Shown piece after piece: positions 52,445 through 62,610 of a stretch of 64,000 nucleotides of DNA. Where the stretch lies: the NCBI GenBank assembly GCA_943736015.1, contig OX031062.1, positions 30,849,462 to 30,913,461 on the forward strand. The letters run 5' to 3'. Position 1 is the first letter of the stretch. Every line of letters starts with the position of its first letter. The position numbers and the translations under genes are program-made. A model generated the notes under the pieces. It was not told the origin of the DNA and searched no databases. It saw nothing but the letters and a program-made list of their open reading frames with translations. The DNA comes from Tridacna crocea. Taxonomy: Eukaryota; Mollusca; Bivalvia; Cardiida; Cardiidae.

Positions 52445-53255
52445 CAGGGTTCTAATTTCATTTTTTTATCCACTTGCAAATTTTAGCAGGTAGCTTTTAT
52501 TTCCACTTGCAAAATTAAAAGTGGACTCGCATTTTTTAAGCTCAGCTTGCCTATCAATTGTAAAGAACGAATGGTCGGTACAAATTGTTCAATTCTGTTC
52601 TATTACGTAACCTGTCAACTGAGACAGCAATCAAACAAAAGGAACGTTAATTGATATTAAAACCACATTTAACAATCAATTCAATTCCAGTTGAATTTCT
52701 GTTCTAAAACCAAGTTTAATTTCTGCAAAACTTACAATGGTGGACGATTTTATGAATGAAACACGGACATAATGCATCCGAATATCTGCGTGTCCGGTAA
52801 TTGGTTTAGCGAGTCCATCACGTCCGACTTGCTTCCCGTTGCCATTTGTGCATAATATGAATATAGGCAAAGCGACAAATTTTTTTGCTTCATAATCAGA
52901 GATTGAATTCGGCAATATAAAAAAACACAAAACCTCAGTATCGGCTGTGAGTGCAGAAGAACACGCTTGCCTCACAAAACTCGGATAACGAACGACAACT
53001 CAGATGCTTCAATTGCGACATGTAACATTATCAACAGCCGTCGAAGGGTATTCTCAGTGCGACATGGCCGATATTTATCCAGAACGAAAAGAATTACCCT
53101 TTTTTTGTATTCACATATATGAAATTTAGTATATTTGGTAACTGTTCTTCAATAATTTGCAGTCGCATTTTTTAGCAAGTGCTTGAAATTTCAGCCCGCA
53201 TTTTCCAATTCTGGCTTGCATTTTGCGAGTAAATATGTGGGAATTTCGAACCCTG
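52445..53255. mobile_element. 811-bp element with CAGGGTTC ends and 5-bp duplication
   Basis: Colinear with 43791-44624. ATGTG on both sides (52440-52444 and 53256-53260). Preceded by a '-' hairpin-MITE left-arm fragment (about 52390-52440). Confidence 0.88.
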
Positions 53256-53434
53256 ATGTGGCAAATTAGCCTCAAATGGTGGAACTTGTTTCCAAAAGAT
53301 CATAATTATAAAGCAGCATGCTCTCGTATCGTCAGGGAAATAGTAATAAACCGGAATTATTAACAAGTTAATAATTCATTTGAAAATGCAATTTTATATA
53401 ATGATCTCATTTAGTTAATGAAGCATTTATGAAG

Positions 53435-53650
53435 TTAACCCTCTACCCAAAGACAGAATTTTGGACTCAACCCAACCCAAAGCATTTGCAGATGACAAAT
53501 GAAATAAAACTGAATTGGTGATTTCTGTCTTTGATAGCCTAGATAACAACGGAGGAAAAGGAGGAAATGCTGGTAAGCAGTATTTTCTCCTTTTCCCACA
53601 TTGTTTTCAATAGCCTTCTTCCCCAGGGATGTTAAAACTCGTTATGCTGG
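53435..53650 (-). mobile_element. TTAA hairpin MITE, right end eroded
   Basis: TTAACCCTCTACCCAAAGAC; stem GGAGGAAATGCTGGTAAGCA; ends near GATGTTAAAACTCG. Confidence 0.78.
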
Positions 53651-53724
53651 GGACAACTCTGTAGACTTGTTCAAATTGCAGACGTCACTAACCAAATGTG
53701 ACTCCAGTTATGGAAATTATCTTT

Positions 53725-53911
53725 TTAACTCTTTACCAGGTAATCCAGACTTTTGACGACCTAGATAAAAGAGCGGTTTGAAAACAATGTAGGAAAAGGA
53801 TAAAAATGCTGGTAACGAGCATTTTTTGAGCCATATTAAGTTAACAACCATCGCCTGCAACTGTTTTCAGTTTGGACCAGTCTATCATTTTGTCATTTGG
53901 TAAAGAGTTAA
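53725..53911 (+). mobile_element. TTAA hairpin MITE lacking the right stem
   Basis: GGATAAAAATGCTGGTAACG then ATTTTTTGAGCCATATTAAG; right stem deleted. Shares TTAA with the next element. Confidence 0.83.
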
Positions 53912-54359
53912 ATCTTTACAAAATGACAAAATGATAGACTGGTCCAAATTCAAAGCATTTGCAGACGACAAAATAAACATTGCTCAAAAAAAGAATTTTG
54001 TTTTTGGAAGGGTAGAAAATATTGCGGGAAAAGGAGAAAATGCTTGTTACCAGCATTTTCTCCTTTTCCTTCAATGTTTTAACCCATTACCACACAATCC
54101 CTACTTTTGACGACCCTGAGATAGAAGCCTTTAGAAAACAGTGTGGGAAAAAGAGAAAATGCTGGCAACCAGCATTTTCTCCTTTTCCCACAATGTTTTC
54201 TACCCTGCAGGAAACAAATTTCAATTTTTGACTTTGTTCATTTTGTGGTCTGCAGGTGCCTTCAATTTGGACCATTCTTAAATTTTATCGTTTGGTAAAG
54301 AGTTAAGAGTCCTTTTTTTCAGGGTCGTTAAAACTTGGGATTGTGTTGTAAAGAGCTAA
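53908..54359 (-). mobile_element. TTAA hairpin MITE split by a '+' copy
   Basis: Left arm and palindrome to TCAATGTTTTAA; interrupted by 54079-54306; resumes GAGTCCTTTTTTTCAGGGTC and ends GTAAAGAGCTAA. Confidence 0.85.
54079..54306 (+). mobile_element. TTAA hairpin MITE nested in another copy
   Basis: Complete; centre GGCAACC; TTAA at 54079-54082 and 54303-54306 inside the host copy. Confidence 0.88.
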
Positions 54360-54419
54360 TTTTTCGTCTGCAGATCTAACGTCAGTTTGTACATGTATGA
54401 AATGTTGTCTGTTAAAGAA

Positions 54420-54508
54420 TTCACCTTTCACCTTTTCCCATAATGTTTTCAAAAGGCTTTTCTTCAAGGGCGTCAGTCAAAACTCGGGATTGTGTGGTAA
54501 AGAGTTAA
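54420..54508 (-). mobile_element. Right half of a TTAA hairpin MITE
   Basis: CACCTTTTCCCATAATGTTT to GTGTGGTAAAGAGTTAA; shares TTAA with the next copy. Confidence 0.8.
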
Positions 54509-54742
54509 CTCTTTATTACCACAGTTAATGACAATATTTCAGACTTTCCAAATTGAAAAAATTTGCAGATGACAAAATAAATGTGAATCAAAAATTGAAA
54601 TTCAATATGGAAAAGATAGAAAACATTGTGGGAAAAAGAGAAAATGCTGGTTACCAGCATTTTCTCCTTTTCCCACAATGTTTTCAAAAGGCATCTCTGT
54701 ATTAGGGTCGTTAAAACTCCGGATTGTGTGGTAAAGAGTTAA
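54505..54742 (-). mobile_element. TTAA hairpin MITE
   Basis: Complete; centre GGTTACC. Confidence 0.92.
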
Positions 54743-54959
54743 AGGGTGAAGATGTAGGAAGTATCATTAGTGGAAAGCTGGAAGAGTGAAAATGAAGATA
54801 TCAATGTTTATAGCAGAGATCTAAACACAAACAACAGCAGCAGGGTTGGAGGAAGTTTATGTTTCTGTAATGATTTCACCATATGCAAGTAAGGGGTATG
54901 TTGGTACTTTGATTTCAACACTCAAGGAGAGATAGCAGGATAAGCCTCCCAAACAAACT
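54743..54959. other. Short gene-free spacer
   Basis: No feature recognised. Confidence 0.4.
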
Positions 54960-55022
54960 CTTCACTCTTTACCAACTGTCAAAATTTTGGACTGGTCCAA
55001 ATTCAAAGCATTTGCATTTAGT

Positions 55023-55254
55023 TTAACTCATTATCAAAAGACAGAATAATTTATTAGGTTTGTTCAAATCGAAAGCATTTGCAGACGCAAAATAAATGTG
55101 GCTGAAAATTTGAACATTGTTTTGTGAAGGGTAGAAAACATTGTGAGAAAAGTAGAAAATGCTGATTACCAACATGTTCTCTTTTTCCCACAATGTTTTC
55201 TAAAAGCTTCTTTCTCAGGGTAGTCAAAAGTAGGGATTGTGTGGTAATGGCTGA
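55023..55254 (-). mobile_element. TTAA hairpin MITE
   Basis: TTAA at left, CTGA at right; centre GATTACC. A '-' left-arm fragment lies directly before it (54960-55020). Confidence 0.85.
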
Positions 55255-55255
55255 A

Positions 55256-55445
55256 ACATATTTCTTTTATATCGATTGAGAAACAAGTTTTTACAACTTA
55301 CGCTAATCTCTCTCGATTCTACTTCCTGGGTAATACACCAGTACTCATGCTGAATGTGTGGGCCAATGAAAAATAACTCCCAGGTATCGAACTCGGGACC
55401 TTTTGATTACGAGGTCGAGGCCGAGGCTCTGCCTCACAACCATGG
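55256..55445 (-). mobile_element. tRNA-derived SINE (family S3), minus strand
   Basis: Minus strand: B-box-like CGAGTTCGATACCTGGGAGT and GGCCCACACATTCAGCATGA. Matches 20427-20637. Confidence 0.75.
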
Positions 55446-55536
55446 ACACCATACTAAGCATTTGCATTTGCAGACATAATGTTACTCAAACAGGTATGAT
55501 GTTCTTGATTTGGTCAAAAATGTTATTGGAAGAGGA

Positions 55537-55622
55537 GAAAATGGTCGGTTTACCAAAAAAACCTCATAACTATAGCTTTTAGCTAGCTGTAGTTACGAGG
55601 TTTTGAAGTAAACTGACGAAAT
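55537..55622. repeat. Hairpin related to 9173-9257
   Basis: GGTTTACCAAAAAAACCTCA, TAACTATAGCTTTTAGCTAG, CTGTAGTTACGAGGTTTTGA; same arms with more mismatches. Confidence 0.75.
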
Positions 55623-56246
55623 GATGAGTACTGGCAGTTTTCTTCTTTTTCCTCAAAGTCTCGGTAAAGTCTAAAATGTTGAAAGGCCTATTTTACTAAT
55701 AAAAGTAAATTTCATTTTTACCATGTAAAGATTTTTATGACTATCATTCACTTAATCATTTTATCCCTATTGTAGGTTTGAAAAATCAAATTTATCAACA
55801 TTGTAAATAGAAACGACGCCACGGGCTGATTATCGCTTATTTGCTTAATATCAATACAGGAAGAGTTTACTACATCCAAATAAGAAAACAGGTTCAGAGT
55901 GAGCAGTCTTACTCTCGATGACATAATTGGAAGTGTAAACAGTCGTCCTGTGTATTACATCATAGCACTGATGAGATGAAATTTTATCAGGTGATGTTCT
56001 GGAAGACCTAGATCGAATATACATGAAGGATAGCTTAAGTTGTCTTGATCATTGGCTTCCTTGAAATTAAAAAGCTTCTCCATTCATTTTTGCACACGTA
56101 TATTATTGCAAGCAATGCAGTAACTGACCCTTTTGGGCTTTCTCTGATCTTATATATATGTGTGTTGTGATGGGTAATGCATTACATTTACGAGTTATAT
56201 ATAGTGAAAATACATATTCTTTGGCTTTACCGAGGTTTCAATATTA
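55623..56246. other. Gene-free segment
   Basis: No coding sequence or known repeat recognised; contains short TA-rich runs near 56150-56210. Confidence 0.45.
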
Positions 56247-56475
56247 TTCAACTCATTATCAAACGACAGTATTTTTGGCTAGTCCAAATCGAAAACATTT
56301 GCAGACGACAAAGTAAAATGACTGAAAATTTGAAATTTGTTCTGTAAAGGGTAGAAAACATTGTGGGAAAAGGAGAAAATGCTGGTGACCAGCATTTTGT
56401 CTATTTCCCACAATGTTTTTCAAAGGCTTCTTTTTCATGGTCGTCAAAAGTAGGAGTTGTGTGGAAATGGGTTAA
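56247..56475 (-). mobile_element. TTAA hairpin MITE (chain member)
   Basis: TTCA at left, TTAA at right; centre GGTGACC. A right-arm fragment of another '-' copy continues from the shared TTAA to 56526. Confidence 0.9.
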
Positions 56476-56859
56476 AAGCCTTCTTCCTTACAGTTGTTAA
56501 AACACAGGATTGTTTGGTAAAGGATTAATGTATCTGTTTTCTTGTAACACTTTTCCTGTTTAGGTTTAAACTTGGCCAAACAATCCCATGTTTTCATGAC
56601 ACTGAGGAGCAGTGCTTTTGAAAGTATCCAGAATAAGAGAAAATGCTTGCAACTTGCCAGTATTGTTCCTAGGTCAGAAATATACTCGGGGACACTAGTG
56701 TCCCCCTGGGTAAAATCTAAGGGAACATTCTGTAAAACTGAGGGACACTTCAAATGAAGTTGACTTCATGCCTGTAAAGTGTATTTGTATGCATATTACC
56801 ACAATCCTCATTGCAAACACATGGTAACATAAGGCATTTGAATTTGACAGGCTTACTTA

Positions 56860-57730
56860 TTAACTCTTTACCAAACAACAAATTTTTGGACTGAACCAAA
56901 TTCAAAGTATATGCAGACAACAAATTAAATCTTAGTAATAATTATGACTTTGATAGGGTAAAGAATATTGTGGAAAAAGGAGAAAATGCTGATTGCCAGC
57001 ATTTTTAGCTCCACTGGCCGAAGGCGAATGGGCTTATGACATGGCCCGCTGTCTGTAGTGTGTCTGTTCTTCTGTCTGTCTGTGCTTGAGGGTCTGCATT
57101 AACTTTTATTTCAAACATCTTCTCTTAAACTACCTATCCAAATTTGATAAGACTTCACTGATATGATCCTGCCATGGTGTTTTTCAGAAACCAGAAACTC
57201 TGGTTGCTATGGCAACAAAACTGACAAATTTTGAGAATCTTTAAAAATCTTCTTGTCTAAAACTATAAAGCTCAGGGCCACCAGATTTTTCTTGTAGCTT
57301 TAGCTAACAAACCTCTACCAAGTTTCTTCAAATGATAGCCCTTGGCTCAGGTTTGGCCCTCCCCTAGAGATCACAAGTCTAGCATGGGTTTATATGGTCA
57401 CTTCAATTTAAATATCAATGAAGGGAAATAGCTCCTGTTACAGGACATAAAGTTTGTTACTATTTAGCTCCCTTGATTATCAAAATGCAGTAATACATGA
57501 CAGGCGTTGGGTATTTAATTTTTTTTTCATAGAAAATGTTCAAGTTGTAGGGATAGTGATTCATTCTGATGTTGAGATGTCTATCATTCAGTTTTATTGT
57601 CCAGAGCTTCACCTTTCATGCCAATAGAGCGATACAGGGTGTCATGGTTCTTTTGTCTCATTTTCCAACAATGTTTTCCAGACATCTTTCTCAGGATCAT
57701 TAAAAGTCGGATTGTGTGGTAAAGAGTTAA
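56860..57730 (-). mobile_element. TTAA hairpin MITE split by a dispersed repeat
   Basis: Left arm and stem to GATTGCCAGCATTTT, then 57006-57655, then TCATTTTCCAACAATGTTTT and the right arm to GTGGTAAAGAGTTAA. Confidence 0.8.
57006..57655 (+). repeat. Dispersed element AGCTCCACTGGCCGAAGGCG
   Basis: Opens AGCTCCACTGGCCGAAGGCG, then GTCTGTC-rich sequence and CTGGTTGCTATGGCAAC, the same plan as the element at 28422 (AGCTCACCTGAG…, CTGGTTGCCATGGCAAC), but without extended tandem units. Confidence 0.65.
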
Positions 57731-57956
57731 CTCTTTATCAAACGATAAAATTTTGGACCTGACCAAATTGAAAGCATTTGCAGACGACAAAATAAATATG
57801 ACTGAAAAATGGAAATTTGTTTTTGGAAGAGTAGAAAACATTGTGGGAAAATGAGAAAATGCTGGTTACCAGCATTTTCTCCTTTTCCCACAATGTTTTT
57901 CTAAAGGCTTGTCTCTAAGGATCGTTAAAAGTAGGGATTGTGTGGTGAAAAGTTAA
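57727..57956 (-). mobile_element. TTAA hairpin MITE (chain member)
   Basis: Complete; centre GGTTACC; shares TTAA 57727-57730. Confidence 0.92.
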
Positions 57957-58039
57957 AGAATATAGTAACAAAGTGATACATATACAGGTACATGTAATCA
58001 TATTGCACCTTTACATAAAGATATGATAATTGTTGCTTA

Positions 58040-58186
58040 AAATATAAAATTCATCTTTCAGAGGGTAGAAAACATTGTAGGAAAAGAAAGAAATGCTTGT
58101 TACCAGGATAATCTTCTTTTTCCACAATGGTTTTAAAAGGCCACTTCCTCTGGGTCATTAAAGCCGGAGATTGTTAGGTAAAGGGT
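58040..58186 (-). mobile_element. TTAA hairpin MITE, partial
   Basis: AGGGTAGAAAACATTGTAGG, centre CTTGTTACC, right arm to GTTAGGTAAAGGGTT. Further arm fragments at 58190-58385. Confidence 0.7.
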
Positions 58187-58398
58187 TCGGTTACACTTAC
58201 TTTCTCGTCTGCGAATGTCTCAATCTGGTTTTAAATCGCAAACTTTGTCATTTGGAACAGTCAGGTGATTATATTGCAAGAAGATCCAGAGTAATCGGCT
58301 TTTTCTCTTTTTCTCACAATGTTTTTGACGCTTTCAATGGAAAGAGTAACAGCTGTACATACTTTGTTGTCTGAGAACTTTTACAATACAGACAAGTC

Positions 58399-58627
58399 TT
58401 AACTCTTTACCGAACGACAACATTTTAGATGGGTCCACATTGAAAGCATTTGCAGAGGACAAAATAAAACTGACTGAAAATTTGAAATTTCTTTTGTGAA
58501 GGGTAGAAAACATTGTGGGAAAAGGAGAAAATGCTGGTTACCAGCATTTTCTCCTTTTCCCACAATGTTTACTACAGGCTTCTTCCTCAGGGGTGTCAAA
58601 AGTAGGGATTGTGTGGTAATAGGTTAA
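58399..58627 (-). mobile_element. TTAA hairpin MITE (chain member)
   Basis: Complete; perfect stem; centre GGTTACC. Confidence 0.93.
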
Positions 58628-58853
58628 CTCTGTACCACACGATTGAAAACCTTTTGGAAAAGGAGAAAATGCAGCTAAGCAGCATTTGCTCACTATTCCA
58701 CAATGTTTTCATCCCTTTCACAAAAAAAAAAACATTTATTTGATTAACATCAATAATTCAATTTGTCAACTACATGTACATGATGCTTTCAATTTGGACC
58801 AATCCAAAGTTTTTGCTGTGTGGTAAAGTTTTGTCATCTTGTAAAGGGTTTAA
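58624..58853 (+). mobile_element. TTAA hairpin MITE with altered centre
   Basis: Centre GCAGCTAAGCAGC; long arm carries an A-tract. Shares TTAA with the preceding opposite-strand copy. Confidence 0.83.
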
Positions 58854-58982
58854 AGGAAAAAGTGGAGACAGAGAAAAAACTATTACTTCCGTTTGTTAGA
58901 ATTTGTTCTTTATTTGTGTGCCAGACATAGTCCAAAAGGAGGCTGTGGTAGGGAAAGGTTACATCGTGACTTTTGGCGGCGT

Positions 58983-59210
58983 TTAATTCTTTACCAAGCA
59001 ACAAAATTGTAGTCTGGATCAAATGGAAAGCATTTGCAGGTGACAAATTAAAGGGAGCCAAAATGACAGAATATCCCTCTGATAGGACAGGAAAAATTGT
59101 TGGAAGAGGAGAAATGCTGATTACCAGCATTTTCTCCTTTTCTGATGAAGATTTCAAAAGCCGTCTCACTCAGTGTCTGTTAGAATCAGAATTGTGTGGT
59201 AAAGAGTTAA
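58983..59210 (-). mobile_element. TTAA hairpin MITE (chain member)
   Basis: TTAA at both ends; outer stem decayed; centre GATTACC. Confidence 0.87.
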
Positions 59211-59435
59211 CTTTTTACCACACCATGAAATTTTGGACATGTCCAAATTCAAAGCATTTGTAGACGACTAATTAAAGGTTACTCAAATAATGATATTCGT
59301 CCTTGATAGAGAAGAAAAGATTGAGGGAAAAGGAGAAAATGCTGGTTATCAGCATTTTCTCCTTTCCCCACAACTTTTTCAAAAGGCCTCTTTCCCATGG
59401 TCGTTAAAAGTCGGCTTTGTGTGGTAAAGGGTTAA
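59207..59435 (-). mobile_element. TTAA hairpin MITE (chain member)
   Basis: TTAA at both ends; centre GGTTATC; tandem to the preceding copy with one shared TTAA. Confidence 0.9.
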
Positions 59436-59517
59436 AATGCTTTGTTAAATGATGTAGAAAGAAACTGCATTTAGCATTCAGCCAAAATAATCTGTTACTG
59501 GAAACAATTACAATCTT

Positions 59518-59820
59518 ATGATGCATAATTCCGGCTTATATCAAAGACTCTTTGATGAAACTGTGCCAAGTTTTATACTATCAGTGTTTTATTCGACAGA
59601 TTGCAACAATCTTAAAGTGCTGTTAAAAAAGAGACTGGTGGTTTTCATGATGATGGAGTTACCTCCCATGATTTTGGTGCCAGTGATTGCATCCCTCCTA
59701 CCAACATTGGGTCTATGTGGGGACTATACTTGTGAGTTTATTTTGAACATAATGACAAGCAGTTTTACTAGCCATGAGCTAAAGGACCAGTTTATGCATA
59801 CCAACATCTGTAATGAATGA
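59518..59820 (+). CDS. Unassigned open frame of 100 residues
   Basis: Lies in a stretch without recognised repeats. It has a hydrophobic segment (LPPMILVPVIASLLPTLGL) followed by CGDYTCEF. No family recognised and no flanking splice sites established; may be chance. Confidence 0.15.
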   Translation: MMHNSGLYQRLFDETVPSFILSVFYSTDCNNLKVLLKKRLVVFMMMELPPMILVPVIASLLPTLGLCGDYTCEFILNIMTSSFTSHELKDQFMHTNICNE

Positions 59821-59925
59821 AACTTAGGCCAAGTATCGGGTATTCAGTATTATGGAGTGATACTGAAAGTATTGAAGAAAGGGGAGCCATTTTATGTAAC
59901 AAGTGGTTTCTAATTACACCCACCA

Positions 59926-60170
59926 CAAGGAAGTGAAGGTGGGTATACTGGAATCGCCATGGCTGTCTGTCTGTACAGGGTTCATACATGCATATATATG
60001 AAGTTGTGCTTGTGCAATTTTCATGACCCTGCTGTGATTTGTTGCGGAATTATCTCCTCTTGAACTTTTTTCAACTTTTGTACCAAACCATACTGCATTC
60101 TGTGACAAAGACCTGTCTTTGTGACAAGGAGCTGGTGGGGAGTATTATCACGTTTAGTGATAGCTCTAGT
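59926..60170 (+). repeat. Short dispersed element, GTGGGTATACTGGAATCGCC type
   Basis: CACAAGGAAGTGAAGGTGGG, TATACTGGAATCGCC, TGTCTGTCTG, closing with TATCACGTTTAGTGATAGCT. Same opening and closing motifs as 60411-61452 without its tandem units. Confidence 0.6.
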
Positions 60171-60410
60171 TTTTTTTAGGCACAAAAAGGTAAAAAAAAA
60201 AGTTATGCTGCTGGTCAGCCATTCTGTTTTCTATTTCATGTCAGCATTAAATCTTGTCTGGAGACCCTTTAGGGAGTATCAATATATACCCCTTGCAGAT
60301 CTCTATCTATCTATCACATGTCATTTTCCAAATCTGTCTACTGAACATACATTAGTGGTCATATGGATATAGCAGTGTGTTTGAATAAATTAATGAAAGT
60401 TTTTGTATTT

Positions 60411-61452
60411 TTGTATCCCTGCAAACGAAGTTTCTGGGCGGTATACTGGAATCAGCCTGTCGGTCGGGTGGTCAGTCGGGTGGGCGGTCTGTCTGCAAAT
60501 CTTGTCCAGACAACTCTTTCTACAGTTTGAATCCAATTTGCTTGATACTTGGCAGAAGTGTCCATTTGGAGTCATAGATGTGCAAGATGCACATTTTGTA
60601 AAAATTCCATCAAGAATTACTGAGTTATTGCCCCTGATTTGACTTAAAAATGCTTGTCCAGACAACTCCTCCTACGGTTTCTGTCTGATTCACTTAAAAC
60701 TGGACAGAAGTGTTCATTAGGAGTTGTAGATGTGCAAGGTGCAACTTTTGTGAAAATTCCATGAAGAATTAATGAGTTATTGCCCCTGATTCACATTTAA
60801 AATGCTTGTCTGGACAACTCCTCCTACAATTTCAGTCCTATTCGCTTTAAACTTGGCAGAAGTGTCCATTTGGAGTTGTAGATGTGCAAGACGCACATTT
60901 TGTAAAAATTCCATCAAGAATTATTGAGTTATTGCCCTTGATTTGACTTAAAAATGCTTGTCCAGACAACTCCTCCTACAGTTTCTGTCTGATTCACTTA
61001 AAACTCGACAGAAGTGTTCATTAGGAGTTGTAGATGTGCAAGGTGCAACTTTTGTGAAAATTCCATGAAGAATTAATGAGTTATTGCCCCTGATTCACAT
61101 CTAAAATCATTTTCCGGACAATTCCTCCTACATTTTCAGTCCGATTCGCAGTATACTTGGCAGAAGTGTCCATTTGGAGTTGTAGATGTGCAAGAGGCAA
61201 ATTTTGTAAAAATTCCATCAAGAGTTATTGAGTTATTGCCCCTGATTTGACTTGAAAATGATTGTCCGGACAACTCCTCCTACAGTTTCTGTCTGATTCA
61301 CTTTAAACTCAGCAGAAGTACTCATTAGGGGTTGTAGATGTGCAAGACGCAACTTTTGTGAAAATTCTATGAAGAATTAATGAGTAATTGCCCCTGTGAC
61401 ATGAAATATAGGGGCGGGGGTATTTATCACCTTTAGTGATAGTTATTCTAGT
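60411..61452 (+). repeat. Element with six 152-bp units arranged as a dimer
   Basis: Opens GTATCCCTGCAAACGAAGTT, GGTATACTGGAATCAGCC and a CGGTCGGG-rich stretch. Units start at 60501, 60653, 60805, 60957, 61109 and 61261 (152 bp each). Odd units have CCATTTGGAGT and TCCATCAAGAATTA; even units have TCATTAGGAGTTGT and TGAAGAATTAATGAG, so the true period is 304 bp. Closes GGGCGGGGGTATTTATCACC, TTTAGTGATAG. Confidence 0.88.
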
Positions 61453-61745
61453 TTCTATTTTTTTTTTTTTAAATTAAACAATATATTCTGTGGTGGAATT
61501 GTCTTTCCATAAATGTAGCTTGAAAATTTTCAACTTTTATACTGCAAACCAAAACTATTGCAGACAGTGTGTACAAAGTTCAAACTGAAAAAAAAAAATA
61601 TTGGCATGTACAAGTACACCTCTCCTTCAGATGGTGTCTTAAGACACGAGGAAAAGGGTAAATTGAATTCTTAGTGTGTCTTTGCTACAGGAAAAGTTTG
61701 ACATTCAGAATAATTGTTAGACATTCTTGATGATATTATTTACAG

Positions 61746-61993
61746 TGGGTATGGACAGTGAAACTAGTTGCACAAAGACTCACTACTACAAGAAAGGGGA
61801 TGTCTTTACAGCATCAGCCAATGGAATGGTACATGGTGGGCGGTGTCCTCTCACTTTTATCCAATCAGGAATGTGGGGGGATAATTCTGTAGAACCCTGT
61901 CTCAGCCTATGTGTGAAGATTGTTAGCTACACAATGGAGAGTTGTAATGTAAAAATGGCATACCATGATGGAGTCAATGACTATACACCAGTT
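61746..61993 (+). CDS. Exon-like open segment, gene unknown
   Basis: Preceded by TTATTTACAG and followed by GTAAGTA, with an open frame throughout (248 bp; phase 1 in, phase 0 out if spliced). Residues include TKTHYYKKGDVFTASANGM, CPLTFIQSGMWGD and CVKIVSY, with five or six cysteines, as in a secreted or extracellular domain. No family recognised. An S1 SINE follows 20 bp after the putative donor, and AATAAA occurs at 62401. Could be one internal exon of a gene extending beyond what I can connect, or chance. Confidence 0.3.
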
Positions 61994-62013
61994 GTAAGTA
62001 GCACATACTTTCC

Positions 62014-62272
62014 CAATGATGCTCAGCGGGTTAGTTTATTGGTTACTATCATGACCTGGTGGTTACGGGATTGATGTCCCGAGGAGGCAAAATTTCTTTC
62101 TTGACATTTCTTGCCTCTCACCTCTGATGCATTAGAGAAAAATTGTCATGTGGCTTGGACAGAAAGTCAGTTCTGTCAATACTGATGTGAAAAAGTCAGG
62201 AAACTCATGTGTAAGTGCACAAACCACTGATATGGCCTGAGCTGTTAAAACAGCATTGAACCCCAATACTAA
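62014..62272 (+). mobile_element. tRNA-derived SINE (family S1), plus strand
   Basis: TGCTCAGCGGGTTAG (A-box-like), GGGATTGATGTCCC (B-box-like), TTGCCTCTCACCTCTGATGC, and 3' domain TGGCCTGAGCTGTTAAAACA. Confidence 0.8.
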
Positions 62273-62610
62273 CAAAGAAAAAGAGACAAGTTCAACTCTT
62301 ACTGTGTGTACCACAATTATAAGTGATTTCTGGAGTAAGCAATTATAAACAGTTGTTATATATGTATGATGTTTTGTATTGTATATTATGTAGAGAGTGG
62401 AATAAAGTTTTAAAAAGAAAGATCTTACAGCAAAGAACTTACCGTCTTATTTTAGATCTACACTTTGGACTTCACTGAGATAGTTTTGACTAAAGCAGCC
62501 CAAGAACTGCTATTAATAAGGCCTTGTTTCTGGTCTGAAAATATCTGTTCAGTTATTTTGGCCCTCTAAGAATTAACTGTTTCACTACCAAATTAATGAA
62601 TTGTAATTTT

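Noticed and set aside
13031..58599. Dozens of 60-110-residue frames sharing the peptide NIVGKGENAGYQHFLLF or its reverse-strand form
   Set aside because: They are translations of the hairpin MITE palindrome and its arms, appear in both orientations and in broken copies, and have no other support.
26725..59435. CRISPR-like array of palindromic repeats
   Set aside because: Spacing is irregular, copies are in both orientations, each repeat is a full TTAA-flanked element, and the genome is eukaryotic.
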